From: Mycobacterium palustre
GTDB lineage: Bacteria > Actinomycetota > Actinomycetes > Mycobacteriales > Mycobacteriaceae
DNA: 42,303 bases
Reading direction: 5' to 3'
Assembly: GCF_002101785.1 (NCBI RefSeq)
Contig: NZ_LQPJ01000005.1
Coordinates: forward strand, 1-42,303
Positions 35,885 to 42,303 of the stretch are shown piece by piece. The position numbers were made by a program, and so were the translations under genes. The notes under the pieces are model-generated. The model saw only the letters and a program-made list of their open reading frames with translations. It searched no databases and was not told the origin of the DNA. Each line of letters begins with the position of its first letter. Within the stretch, counting starts at the first letter, position 1.

Positions 35885-37567
35885 TCAGTTATCCCCCGCG
35901 ATGTGCAGCGCCGCCAGGTAGCCGAACGTCATCGCCGGCCCGATGGTGCCGCCCGGCCCTGGATACGTGTGTCCCATCACCGGGGCGCTGACATTGCCTG
36001 CGGCGTAAAGGCCTTCGATGACGCTGCCGTCGTCGCGCAGCGCGCGGCCGTGCACGTCGGTGCGGATGCCGCCCTTGGTGCCCAGGTCGCCGGGCACCAT
36101 CTTGGCCGCGTAGTAGGGCGGGTGGCTGATCTCGCCCAGGTTCGGGTTCGGCTTGTTGGTGGGGTCGCCGTAATAGCGGTCGTAGGCGCTTTCGCCGCGG
36201 TGGTAGTCCTCGTCGACGCCCGACCGCGCGAAGCCGTTGAAACGCTCAACGGTCGCGGTGAACTCGTCGACCGGAAGCCCGGCCGTTTCGGCCAGCTGCG
36301 CGAGGGTGTCGGCCCGAATGATGACGCCGGACTCCAGCCACTTGCACGGAATGCGTTGCCCGGGTTGCAATCCGGCGAAGATGTAGCGGTCGCGGTACTG
36401 CTGGTCGAACACCAGCCACGCGGGAATGTTCTCGCCGGGGCCGGGCCCCTGGCCGTATTCGCCGCCGTACATGTGGTGGCAGGCCTCGACGTAGGGCATC
36501 GACTCGTTCATGAACCGCTTGCCCGACATGTTGACGATGATCGACCCCGGCGAATTGCGCTCCGACAGCGCGAACCACGGCGCGCCGACCAGCGGCACCG
36601 TCGGGCCCCACCAGGCGTCCTCCATCAGATCCAATGCGGCGCCGAGCTTTTCGCCGGCCACGATCCCGTCACCGGTGTTGGCCTTGGCGCCGACGGTCCA
36701 CTCCGTGGTGATGGGGGCGCGCTGGTACTTCACCCGCATCTGCTCGTTGTGCTCGAACCCGCCGCAGGCCAGGATCACGCCGCGGCGGGCGCGGAGCAGC
36801 CGCGGCTCGGCCGATTCCGATGCAGCGGTGTCTCGCGCGTAGACGCCCCGCACCACGCCGTCCTCGACGTAGAGGTCGGTCAGCGCGGTGTTGAGCACCA
36901 CCGGAACGCCGGCGCGCTGCAACCCGATCCGCAACGGACCGATCAGCGCTCGTCCCATGCCGACCAGGTTCTTGCCGGTGGACTTGGCCCACATGGTGCG
37001 CGCGCCGACCTTCAGGCTGCGCAGCAGTCCGCGGGGGTGGCGCTTGAGTTGGTTGAGGCGCACGTAATCCTGCTGCATCACAACAACATTCAGGGGCACC
37101 TTGCCGTAGGCGGGCTCGAGGCCGGCCTCGTCGGCGCCGAGCTTGCGGGCGTTGAACGGCTTGGGCTCGATCGACCGGCCCTCGGCGCGGCCGCCCGGCG
37201 CCTCGGGGTAGTAGTCGGAGTAGCGCGGCACCCAGCACATCTTCAAAGGCGTGTGCTCGAGCACGAACGACAGCATCTCGGGCCCGCGCTGGAGGTAGGT
37301 GTCGATGCGCTCGGGCTCCACGATGTCGCCGATGATTCCGTGCAGGTAGGTGCGGGCCGCCTCGGGGGTGTCGCGCACGCCGTCGCGCTCGAGCACCTCG
37401 TTGTTCGGGATCCAGATGCCGCCGCCGGACCGCGCAGTGGAACCGCCATAGTGGGCAGCCTTCTCGATGACTATTGTCGAGAGGCCCCGGTGCGCGGCGG
37501 TAAGGGCGGCTACCATGCCGGCCCCGCCGCTCCCGACCACGACGACGTCGTACTCCTGCGCTGTCAT
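35885..37567 (-). CDS. kstD: 3-Ketosteroid delta1-dehydrogenase KstD
   Basis: A 560-residue FAD enzyme (Mtb KstD 563). It starts MTAQEYDVVVVGSGGAGMVAAL, where GSGGAG binds FAD, followed by GGSTARSGGGIWIPNN (~41-56), EYDRYYGDPTNKPNPNLG-type substrate-domain sequence, and the C-terminal AGNVSAPVMGHTYPGPGGTIGPAMTFGY (core YPGPGGTIG), which includes catalytic tyrosine regions. It introduces the 1,2 double bond in ring A, which with 9-hydroxylation by KshAB opens ring B. The KstR operator lies 1 bp upstream of the ATG, with a -10-like TATAAC inside it, suggesting a leaderless transcript. Confidence 0.95.
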   Translation of the reverse strand: MTAQEYDVVVVGSGGAGMVAALTAAHRGLSTIVIEKAAHYGGSTARSGGGIWIPNNEVLERDGVRDTPEAARTYLHGIIGDIVEPERIDTYLQRGPEMLSFVLEHTPLKMCWVPRYSDYYPEAPGGRAEGRSIEPKPFNARKLGADEAGLEPAYGKVPLNVVVMQQDYVRLNQLKRHPRGLLRSLKVGARTMWAKSTGKNLVGMGRALIGPLRIGLQRAGVPVVLNTALTDLYVEDGVVRGVYARDTAASESAEPRLLRARRGVILACGGFEHNEQMRVKYQRAPITTEWTVGAKANTGDGIVAGEKLGAALDLMEDAWWGPTVPLVGAPWFALSERNSPGSIIVNMSGKRFMNESMPYVEACHHMYGGEYGQGPGPGENIPAWLVFDQQYRDRYIFAGLQPGQRIPCKWLESGVIIRADTLAQLAETAGLPVDEFTATVERFNGFARSGVDEDYHRGESAYDRYYGDPTNKPNPNLGEISHPPYYAAKMVPGDLGTKGGIRTDVHGRALRDDGSVIEGLYAAGNVSAPVMGHTYPGPGGTIGPAMTFGYLAALHIAGDN

Positions 37568-37568
37568 G

Positions 37569-37582
37569 TAGAACACGTTATA
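37569..37582. promoter_or_regulatory. KstR operator between kstD and hsaE
   Basis: TAGAACACGTTATA is a good match to the KstR palindrome (core AACACGTT). On the minus strand it contains TATAAC placed to serve as the kstD -10, so repressor binding would cover the core promoter. hsaE starts 69 bp away on the other side. Confidence 0.88.
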
Positions 37583-37651
37583 GAATTGCCCGGGTTGGGC
37601 GCTACCGGCCCGGTCAAGCCGAAGACTTTTCAACGAGGGGACTTCCGGGAA

Positions 37652-38437
37652 ATGCTCAGTGTGGCGGTCCGCGACGAGCTCGCCGCCGACCTCGCGCAGG
37701 CCGAGCGCAGCCGCGAGCCGATCGCACCGCTGACGTCCGGCTACCCCGACATCGATGTCGTCGACGCCTACGAAATCCAGCTGATCAATATCCGTCAGCG
37801 CGTCGCCGAAGGCGCCCGGGTGGTGGGCCACAAGGTGGGCCTGTCGTCGCTGGCGATGCAGCAGATGATGGGCGTCGACGAGCCCGACTACGGGCACCTG
37901 CTCGACGAGATGGAAGTGTTCGAAGACATACCCGTCAAGGCCGAACGCTACCTGTATCCGCGGGTCGAGGTCGAGGTGGGCTTCATCCTTGCCGAGGACC
38001 TTCCGGGCGCCGGCTGCACCGAGGACGACGTGCTGGCGGCCACCGAGGCCGTGGCGCCCTCGATCGAGCTGATCGACACCAGGATCACCGACTGGAAGAT
38101 CGCCTTGTGCGACACCATCGCCGACAACGCCTCGTCGGCCGGCTTCGTGCTCGGTGAGAGCCGGGCGTCGCCGCGCGACGTGGACGTCAGGGCGATCGAC
38201 GCGGTGCTGACGCGCAACGGCGAGGTGGTCGCCGAGGGCCGCAGCGACGCCGTGCTGGGCAATCCCGTCACGGCGGTGGCCTGGCTGGCGCGCAAGGTGG
38301 AAAGCTTCGGGGTGCGGCTGCGCAAGGGCGACATCGTGCTGCCCGGATCGTGCACCCGCGCGATCGACGCCCGCGCCGGCGACCGGTTCGTCGCCGACTT
38401 CGCCGGGCTGGGTTCGGTCCGGTTGTCCTTCGAATAG
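37652..38437 (+). CDS. hsaE: 2-Hydroxypentadienoate hydratase HsaE
   Basis: A 261-residue fumarylacetoacetate-hydrolase-fold hydratase (Mtb HsaE 261). Motifs: GHKVGLSS (~63-70), YGHLLDEM (~83-90), [12 protein letters not shown] (metal-binding glutamates, ~107-118), [12 protein letters not shown] (~140-151) and [12 protein letters not shown] (~200-211). It hydrates 2-hydroxyhexa-2,4-dienoate from the meta-cleavage step (HsaD) for the aldolase HsaF. The ATG at 37652 follows GGGA; the frame is open far upstream only as antisense of kstD. It heads hsaEGF. Confidence 0.94.
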   Translation: MLSVAVRDELAADLAQAERSREPIAPLTSGYPDIDVVDAYEIQLINIRQRVAEGARVVGHKVGLSSLAMQQMMGVDEPDYGHLLDEMEVFEDIPVKAERYLYPRVEVEVGFILAEDLPGAGCTEDDVLAATEAVAPSIELIDTRITDWKIALCDTIADNASSAGFVLGESRASPRDVDVRAIDAVLTRNGEVVAEGRSDAVLGNPVTAVAWLARKVESFGVRLRKGDIVLPGSCTRAIDARAGDRFVADFAGLGSVRLSFE

Positions 38438-38477
38438 TCTCGGATTACTTTGGAACCAATCCAATACAGGAGTTGAC

Positions 38478-39392
38478 ATGCCCTCAAAGGCGAGTGTGGC
38501 CATCGTCGGATCGGGAAACATCAGCACCGATCTGCTCTACAAGCTCCTGCGCTCGGATTGGCTGGAACCGCGCTGGATGGTGGGCATCGACCCGCAGAGC
38601 GAGGGCCTGGCGCGGGCCCGCAAGCTGGGCCTGCAGACCACCCACGAAGGCGTCGACTGGCTGCTGGCGCAGCCCGACAAGCCCGACATGGTGTTCGAGG
38701 CGACCAGCGCCTACGTGCACCGGGAGGCCGCGCCCAAGTATGCGGCCGCGGGGATCAGGGCCATCGACCTCACGCCGGCCGCGGTGGGCCCGGCGGTGAT
38801 CCCGCCGGCGAACCTGCGCGAGCACCTCGACGCCCCGAACGTCAACATGATCACCTGCGGCGGACAGGCGACGATCCCGATCGTGTACGCGGTCTCGCGC
38901 GTCGTAGAGGTTCCGTACGCGGAAATCGTCGCGTCGGTGGCATCGGTGTCGGCCGGCCCCGGCACCCGCGCCAACATCGACGAGTTCACCAAGACCACCA
39001 GCAAGGGCGTCGAGACGATCGGCGGCGCCGCCCGCGGCAAGGCGATCATCATCCTCAACCCGGCCGACCCGCCGATGATCATGCGCGACACCATCTTCTG
39101 TGCCATCCCCGAGGACGCCGACCGCGACGCCATCGCCAAGTCGATCCACGACGTGGTGGCCGAGGTGCAGACCTACGTCCCCGGCTACCGGCTGCTCAAC
39201 GAGCCGCAGTTCGACGACCCGTCGCTCAACTCCGGCGGCCGGGCCCTGGTCACCACCTTCATCGAGGTCGAGGGCGCCGGCGATTACCTGCCGCCGTACG
39301 CGGGGAACCTGGACATCATGACCGCGGCGGCCATCAAGGTCGGCGAGGAGATCGCTAAAGAGACGCTGTCGGTCGCAGGAGGCACGCGATGA
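38478..39392 (+). CDS. hsaG: Acylating (propion)aldehyde dehydrogenase HsaG
   Basis: A 304-residue CoA-acylating aldehyde dehydrogenase. N-terminal NAD-binding GSGNIS (~11-16); catalytic Cys127 in [11 protein letters not shown]; a C-terminal dimer region with NLDIMTAAA that contacts the aldolase. It converts propanal channelled from HsaF to propionyl-CoA. AGGAG ribosome site; the ATGA overlap with hsaF matches the physical complex of the two enzymes. Confidence 0.95.
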   Translation: MPSKASVAIVGSGNISTDLLYKLLRSDWLEPRWMVGIDPQSEGLARARKLGLQTTHEGVDWLLAQPDKPDMVFEATSAYVHREAAPKYAAAGIRAIDLTPAAVGPAVIPPANLREHLDAPNVNMITCGGQATIPIVYAVSRVVEVPYAEIVASVASVSAGPGTRANIDEFTKTTSKGVETIGGAARGKAIIILNPADPPMIMRDTIFCAIPEDADRDAIAKSIHDVVAEVQTYVPGYRLLNEPQFDDPSLNSGGRALVTTFIEVEGAGDYLPPYAGNLDIMTAAAIKVGEEIAKETLSVAGGTR

Positions 39393-40447
39393 GTACCGAC
39401 ATTTTCTTCAACCCAATCTGGGACGTCCGGATAACCGACACGTCGCTGCGCGACGGGTCGCACCACAAGCGCCACCAGTTCACCAAGGAAGAGGTGGGCG
39501 CGATCGTGGCCGCCCTCGACGCCGCCGGGGTGCCGGTCATCGAGGTGACCCACGGCGACGGGCTGGGCGGGTCGAGCTTCAACTACGGGTTCTCCAAGAC
39601 CCCCGAGCAGGAACTGATCAAGCTGGCGGCCGAGACCGCCAAAGAGGCCAGGATCGCGTTCCTGATGCTGCCCGGGGTGGGCACCAAGGACGACATCAAA
39701 GAGGCGCAGGACAACGGCGGGTCGATCTGCCGGATCGCGACCCACTGCACCGAGGCCGACGTCTCGATCCAGCACTTCGGGCTGGCGCGCGAGCTGGGCC
39801 TGGAGACCGTCGGGTTCTTGATGATGGCCCACACCATTCCGCCGGAGAAGCTGGCCGCCCAGGCGCGCATCATGGCCGACGCCGGATGCCAGTGCGTCTA
39901 CGTCGTGGATTCGGCGGGCGCGCTGGTTCTCGAGGGCGTGCGCGACCGGGTGGCCGCGCTGGTCGCCGAACTGGGCGACGACGCGCAGGTCGGCTTCCAC
40001 GGGCACGAGAACCTGGGCCTGGGGGTCGCCAACTCGGTCGAGGCAGTCCGCGCCGGCGCCAAGCAGATCGACGGCTCCTGCCGCCGGTTCGGGGCCGGCG
40101 CGGGCAACGCGCCGGTCGAGGCCCTGATCGGGGTATTCGACAAGATCGGCGTCAAGACCGGCATCGACTTCTTCGACATCGCCGACGCCGCCGAGGACGT
40201 GGTTCGTCCGGCCATGCCCGCCGAATGCCTGCTCGACCGCAACGCGCTGATCATGGGCTACTCGGGTGTCTACTCGAGCTTCCTCAAGCACGCCGTGCGC
40301 CAGGCCGAACGCTACGGGGTGCCGGCCCACGCGCTGCTGCACCGGGCCGGTCAGCGCAAGCTCATCGGCGGCCAGGAAGACCAACTCATCGACATCGCGC
40401 TGGAGATCAAGCGGGAGCTGGATAGTGGCGCCGTCGTCACGCATTAA
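39389..40447 (+). CDS. hsaF: 4-Hydroxy-2-oxohexanoate/oxovalerate aldolase HsaF
   Basis: A 352-residue class II DmpG-type aldolase. Metal and catalytic residues: Arg21/Asp22 in SLRDGSHH, His204 and His206 in FHGHENLG; the C-terminal communication domain (from ~270) binds HsaG. It cleaves 4-hydroxy-2-oxohexanoate to pyruvate and propanal, the last ring A/B step. It ends the operon; a ~168-bp region without a gene follows before the PPE gene. Confidence 0.95.
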   Translation: MSTDIFFNPIWDVRITDTSLRDGSHHKRHQFTKEEVGAIVAALDAAGVPVIEVTHGDGLGGSSFNYGFSKTPEQELIKLAAETAKEARIAFLMLPGVGTKDDIKEAQDNGGSICRIATHCTEADVSIQHFGLARELGLETVGFLMMAHTIPPEKLAAQARIMADAGCQCVYVVDSAGALVLEGVRDRVAALVAELGDDAQVGFHGHENLGLGVANSVEAVRAGAKQIDGSCRRFGAGAGNAPVEALIGVFDKIGVKTGIDFFDIADAAEDVVRPAMPAECLLDRNALIMGYSGVYSSFLKHAVRQAERYGVPAHALLHRAGQRKLIGGQEDQLIDIALEIKRELDSGAVVTH

Positions 40448-40615
40448 AGACGTCGCCGGACACTAGGCGGCAGGTTTGTTCGGCCCGATCAGCGCATATC
40501 CGGCGTGTCCGCGCCCGGCTTCTCCTAGAATTCTTTGAATCCGGCGGAAGGCTGCGAACCGCCGTCGGAATTGGCCTAGCGTTTGTAGCGACTTCATGCG
40601 CCGCGAGGGGATTCG

Positions 40616-41836
40616 ATGAGTTTTTTGACGTTGCCGCCGGAGATCAATTCGATGCTCATGTATGCGGGCGCCGGTCCCGGGCCGATGCTGGAGGCCGCGG
40701 CGGCCTGGAACGGGCTGGCCAGCGAGCTGGCGACGGCGGCCGAGTCGTTCTCGTCGGTGACCTCGGCGTTGACCGGTCAGGCGTGGCAGGGCGCGGCGGC
40801 GGCGGCGATGGCGGCGGCGGCCGCCCCGTATGCGTCATGGTTGACCGCGGCGTCGGCTCAGGCGTCCGCGGCGGCGGCCCAAGCCCAGGCGGTGGTGAGC
40901 GCGTTCGAGGCGGCGCTTGCGGCGACCGTGCACCCGCTGGAGGTCCAGGCCAACCGCAACGGCCTGGTCCAGCTGGTGATGAGCAACTTTTTCGGGCAGA
41001 ACTGGCCGGCGATCGCGGCCACCGAGTTCAACTACGCGGAGATGTGGGCTCAGGACGTGGCGGCGATGGTGGGCTACCACGGCGGGGCCTCGGCCGCGGC
41101 CGGGCAGCTGCTGTCGGGGGCGGCCAGCCTGCCGCCCATCCCGAGCCTGCCCGGCGCCGGGGCCGCCGCGGCGGCCGGCGGTTCGGGCCAGGGGGCCGGA
41201 AGCAGCGGAGCCGGCGCCTCGGGCAGCGCGGCCACCTCGGGCGGCGCGGGTGGCGTCGCGCAGGCCGGGCCCGCGGTCGGCGGCGGGAACGTCGGCGGCG
41301 CTGACGCCAGCGGATCGGTCGGGGCTGCCGCGGGCGTACCCGGCGAAACCGTGGACGGTGGCTACGCGGCTGGCGCCGGCGCGGCCGACCCCAGCGCCGG
41401 TGCGGTCGCCACGGGTGGCAGCGCCGTAGGAAGCGCGGGCGCCGTCGGCGGCGGTGGCGTACCACCGGCGGGACTCATGGGGGCGGGCGGCATGGCCGCG
41501 ATGATGGCGGCCTCAACGATGGGATCGTCGGCGTCGTCGACCTCGTCGGCGCAGCCCCCGGCACCGCCGGCGCCCAGGGACACGGTCGTGGCGTCGGCGC
41601 CGGAGCCGGTGGTGGAAACCGAAGCCGTCGAGGCCGTCGAGGCCGAGGAAGCGACGATTCCGGCCGCCGCCACGCCGCTGGCCACCACCCCGACCGCGGC
41701 CGGGCCCGCGGCCGAGGTGGCACCGGCCGAGGCAACCCCGACCAGGGCGCGCGAGCCCGGCGAAAGGCTCGCCGTGGCCGCGCCCCTGCCGGAATCGGCG
41801 GAGGAATCCGATCCCCGGGTCAGGCAGATTTCGTAG
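40616..41836 (+). CDS. PPE family protein with Ala/Gly/Pro-rich C-terminus
   Basis: A 406-residue protein. The PPE domain (~1-175) begins [18 protein letters not shown] and has WQG (~58) and [22 protein letters not shown] (core [11 protein letters not shown]). After it, ~230 residues are low-complexity Ala/Gly/Ser then Ala/Pro/Glu/Val, without MPTR repeats or a lipase domain, and probably disordered. The ATG at 40616 precedes LPPE as in all family members. It lies next to hsaF, where Mtb has PPE62 and PPE61, but this protein is not obviously either. ESX export is inferred; no PE partner is adjacent. Confidence 0.9.
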   Translation: MSFLTLPPEINSMLMYAGAGPGPMLEAAAAWNGLASELATAAESFSSVTSALTGQAWQGAAAAAMAAAAAPYASWLTAASAQASAAAAQAQAVVSAFEAALAATVHPLEVQANRNGLVQLVMSNFFGQNWPAIAATEFNYAEMWAQDVAAMVGYHGGASAAAGQLLSGAASLPPIPSLPGAGAAAAAGGSGQGAGSSGAGASGSAATSGGAGGVAQAGPAVGGGNVGGADASGSVGAAAGVPGETVDGGYAAGAGAADPSAGAVATGGSAVGSAGAVGGGGVPPAGLMGAGGMAAMMAASTMGSSASSTSSAQPPAPPAPRDTVVASAPEPVVETEAVEAVEAEEATIPAAATPLATTPTAAGPAAEVAPAEATPTRAREPGERLAVAAPLPESAEESDPRVRQIS

Positions 41837-41857
41837 TCGCTCGCCGCAGGCGAGCGA
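41837..41857 (+). terminator. Hairpin terminator after the PPE gene
   Basis: The perfect 9-bp stem TCGCTCGCC/GGCGAGCGA with a GCA loop starts immediately after the PPE stop codon. No U-tract follows, as is usual in mycobacteria. Confidence 0.65.
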
Positions 41858-41901
41858 TCGGCGGGTGTCTGGCCCAGGCTAACGCGGGTAACCTCGGTCG
41901 C

Positions 41902-42180
41902 ATGACCGTGACTTGGAACTCTCGCGTTCTCGGCGGTGCCCTGCTGGCCGCGACCGCGTCGGTGATGATCGCCGTACCGGTGGCCGGCGCCGACCCCCAG
42001 TGCAATCAGACCGTGGGTCAATCCATCGACTCCTACCTGACCCGGCATCCCGACGTGAAGGCGAAGCTGCAGGCCAGCTCAGAGGCGGAGGGCGGCGGCC
42101 CCAACGTCATCGACTACCTGAACCGGCATCCCGACGTGCGGCAGCACCTCATCGACCTGTCCCAGCAGTGCACGCACTAG
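41902..42180 (+). CDS. Secreted haemophore-related (MHB-type) protein
   Basis: A 92-residue exported protein. A signal peptide spans ~1-30 (hydrophobic LGGALLAATASVMIAVPVAG, cleavage after GA before DPQC). The ~62-residue mature protein has one cysteine near each end (Cys34, Cys90), able to form a disulphide, and two copies of YLxRHPDVxxxL (45-56 and 72-83), a pattern seen in mycobacterial haem-binding MHB-domain proteins such as Rv0203 relatives. A haem-binding role is inferred from the family. It is separated from the PPE gene by a hairpin and 44 bp. Confidence 0.75.
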   Translation: MTVTWNSRVLGGALLAATASVMIAVPVAGADPQCNQTVGQSIDSYLTRHPDVKAKLQASSEAEGGGPNVIDYLNRHPDVRQHLIDLSQQCTH

Positions 42181-42214
42181 GACGGGCGTAGCCTCCGCGC
42201 CGTCCGGCGAGTTT

Positions 42215-42303
42215 GTGGTCGTTGATGGGTTGTTTGGGGGTGTGCCGCTTGCGGTGCGGCGCTTGGAGCCGTGGCTGCCCGCGTCGTTGGATTGGTTGTT
42301 GGG
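42215..42303 (+). other. Possible start of a coding region cut by the window edge
   Basis: From a GTG at 42215 one frame stays open to the end and reads VVVDGLFGGVPLAVRRLEPW, then LPASLDWLL. The sequence is unusually G/T-rich on this strand compared with its surroundings. No motif is recognisable in 29 codons, so this may be a gene start or nothing. Confidence 0.2.

Noticed and set aside
35810..37651. Upstream extension of hsaE by about 600 codons
   Set aside because: It is antisense to kstD and crosses the KstR operator; hsaE starting at 37652 has exactly the Mtb length.
37568..38527. N-terminal extension of kstD on the minus strand
   Set aside because: It is antisense to hsaE. KstD begins at the FAD-binding segment right after the operator.
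40448..40615. Possible hairpin (CGGCGG/CCGCCG) and promoter before the PPE gene
   Set aside because: The six-base arms are expected by chance at this GC content; no clear promoter or terminator could be fixed.

Overview
The window reads as chromosomal DNA of a slow-growing mycobacterium. GC content is high, GTG and TTG starts are frequent, three PPE genes and one PE_PGRS gene are present, and gene content and order closely follow the M. tuberculosis (Mtb) steroid/cholesterol catabolic locus Rv3534c-Rv3566c, read in the opposite direction. A PE_PGRS gene argues against the M. avium complex and favours the tuberculosis/marinum/kansasii side of the genus; the species cannot be fixed from the sequence alone. 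Homology calls rest on remembered Mtb sequences and visible motifs; no search was run.

Layout. (1) 1-1820: a PE_PGRS gene on the minus strand runs head-on into PGRS coding sequence on the plus strand, followed by a small membrane/coiled-coil protein gene. (2) 1821-10401: nat converges on the minus-strand operon fadD3-fadE31-fadE32-fadE33-aspB, which is divergent from fadE30-ipdF across a KstR2 operator. (3) 10404-13872: two tandem PPE-MPTR genes where Mtb has only PPE64. (4) 14096-16928: KstR2 operator, kstR2, fadA6 and an Rv3555c-like gene bracketed by two 56-bp quasi-palindromic repeats. (5) 16941-18325: a membrane protein and a SatD-family protein where Mtb has fdxB. (6) 18386-23656: echA20-ipdA-ipdB-ipdC and, divergently, two SDR genes, across a third KstR2 operator. 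(7) 23736-32113: fadA5, a small NTF2-like gene, ddn and a truncated ddn copy, divergent (across a KstR operator) from cyp125-fadE28-fadE29-chsH2-chsH1-ltp2. (8) 32169-34937: an FHA/class III cyclase and a cyclic-nucleotide-binding patatin, where Mtb has PPE63. (9) 35023-40447: chsH3 (Rv3538) and kstD divergent from hsaE-hsaG-hsaF across a second KstR operator. (10) 40616-42303: a PPE protein and a secreted haem-binding-type protein.

How the genes work together. The KstR group (fadA5, cyp125, fadE28/29, chsH1/H2, ltp2, chsH3, kstD, hsaEGF) shortens the C17 side chain, dehydrogenates ring A and finishes the meta-cleavage product to pyruvate and propionyl-CoA. The KstR2 group (fadD3, fadE30-33, ipdF, ipdABC, echA20, fadA6) activates the C/D-ring remnant HIP and degrades it. 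Many genes overlap by 1-4 nt (ATGA, GTGA, TTGA, TAGTG), indicating tightly coupled operons.

The parts not expected from the Mtb layout are the most interesting: the FHA-cyclase/patatin pair, the SatD/membrane-protein pair, the duplicated PPE with its shared upstream element, the truncated ddn duplicate, the extra NTF2-like gene, the absence of hsaADCB beside nat, and the PGRS inversion junction at the left edge.
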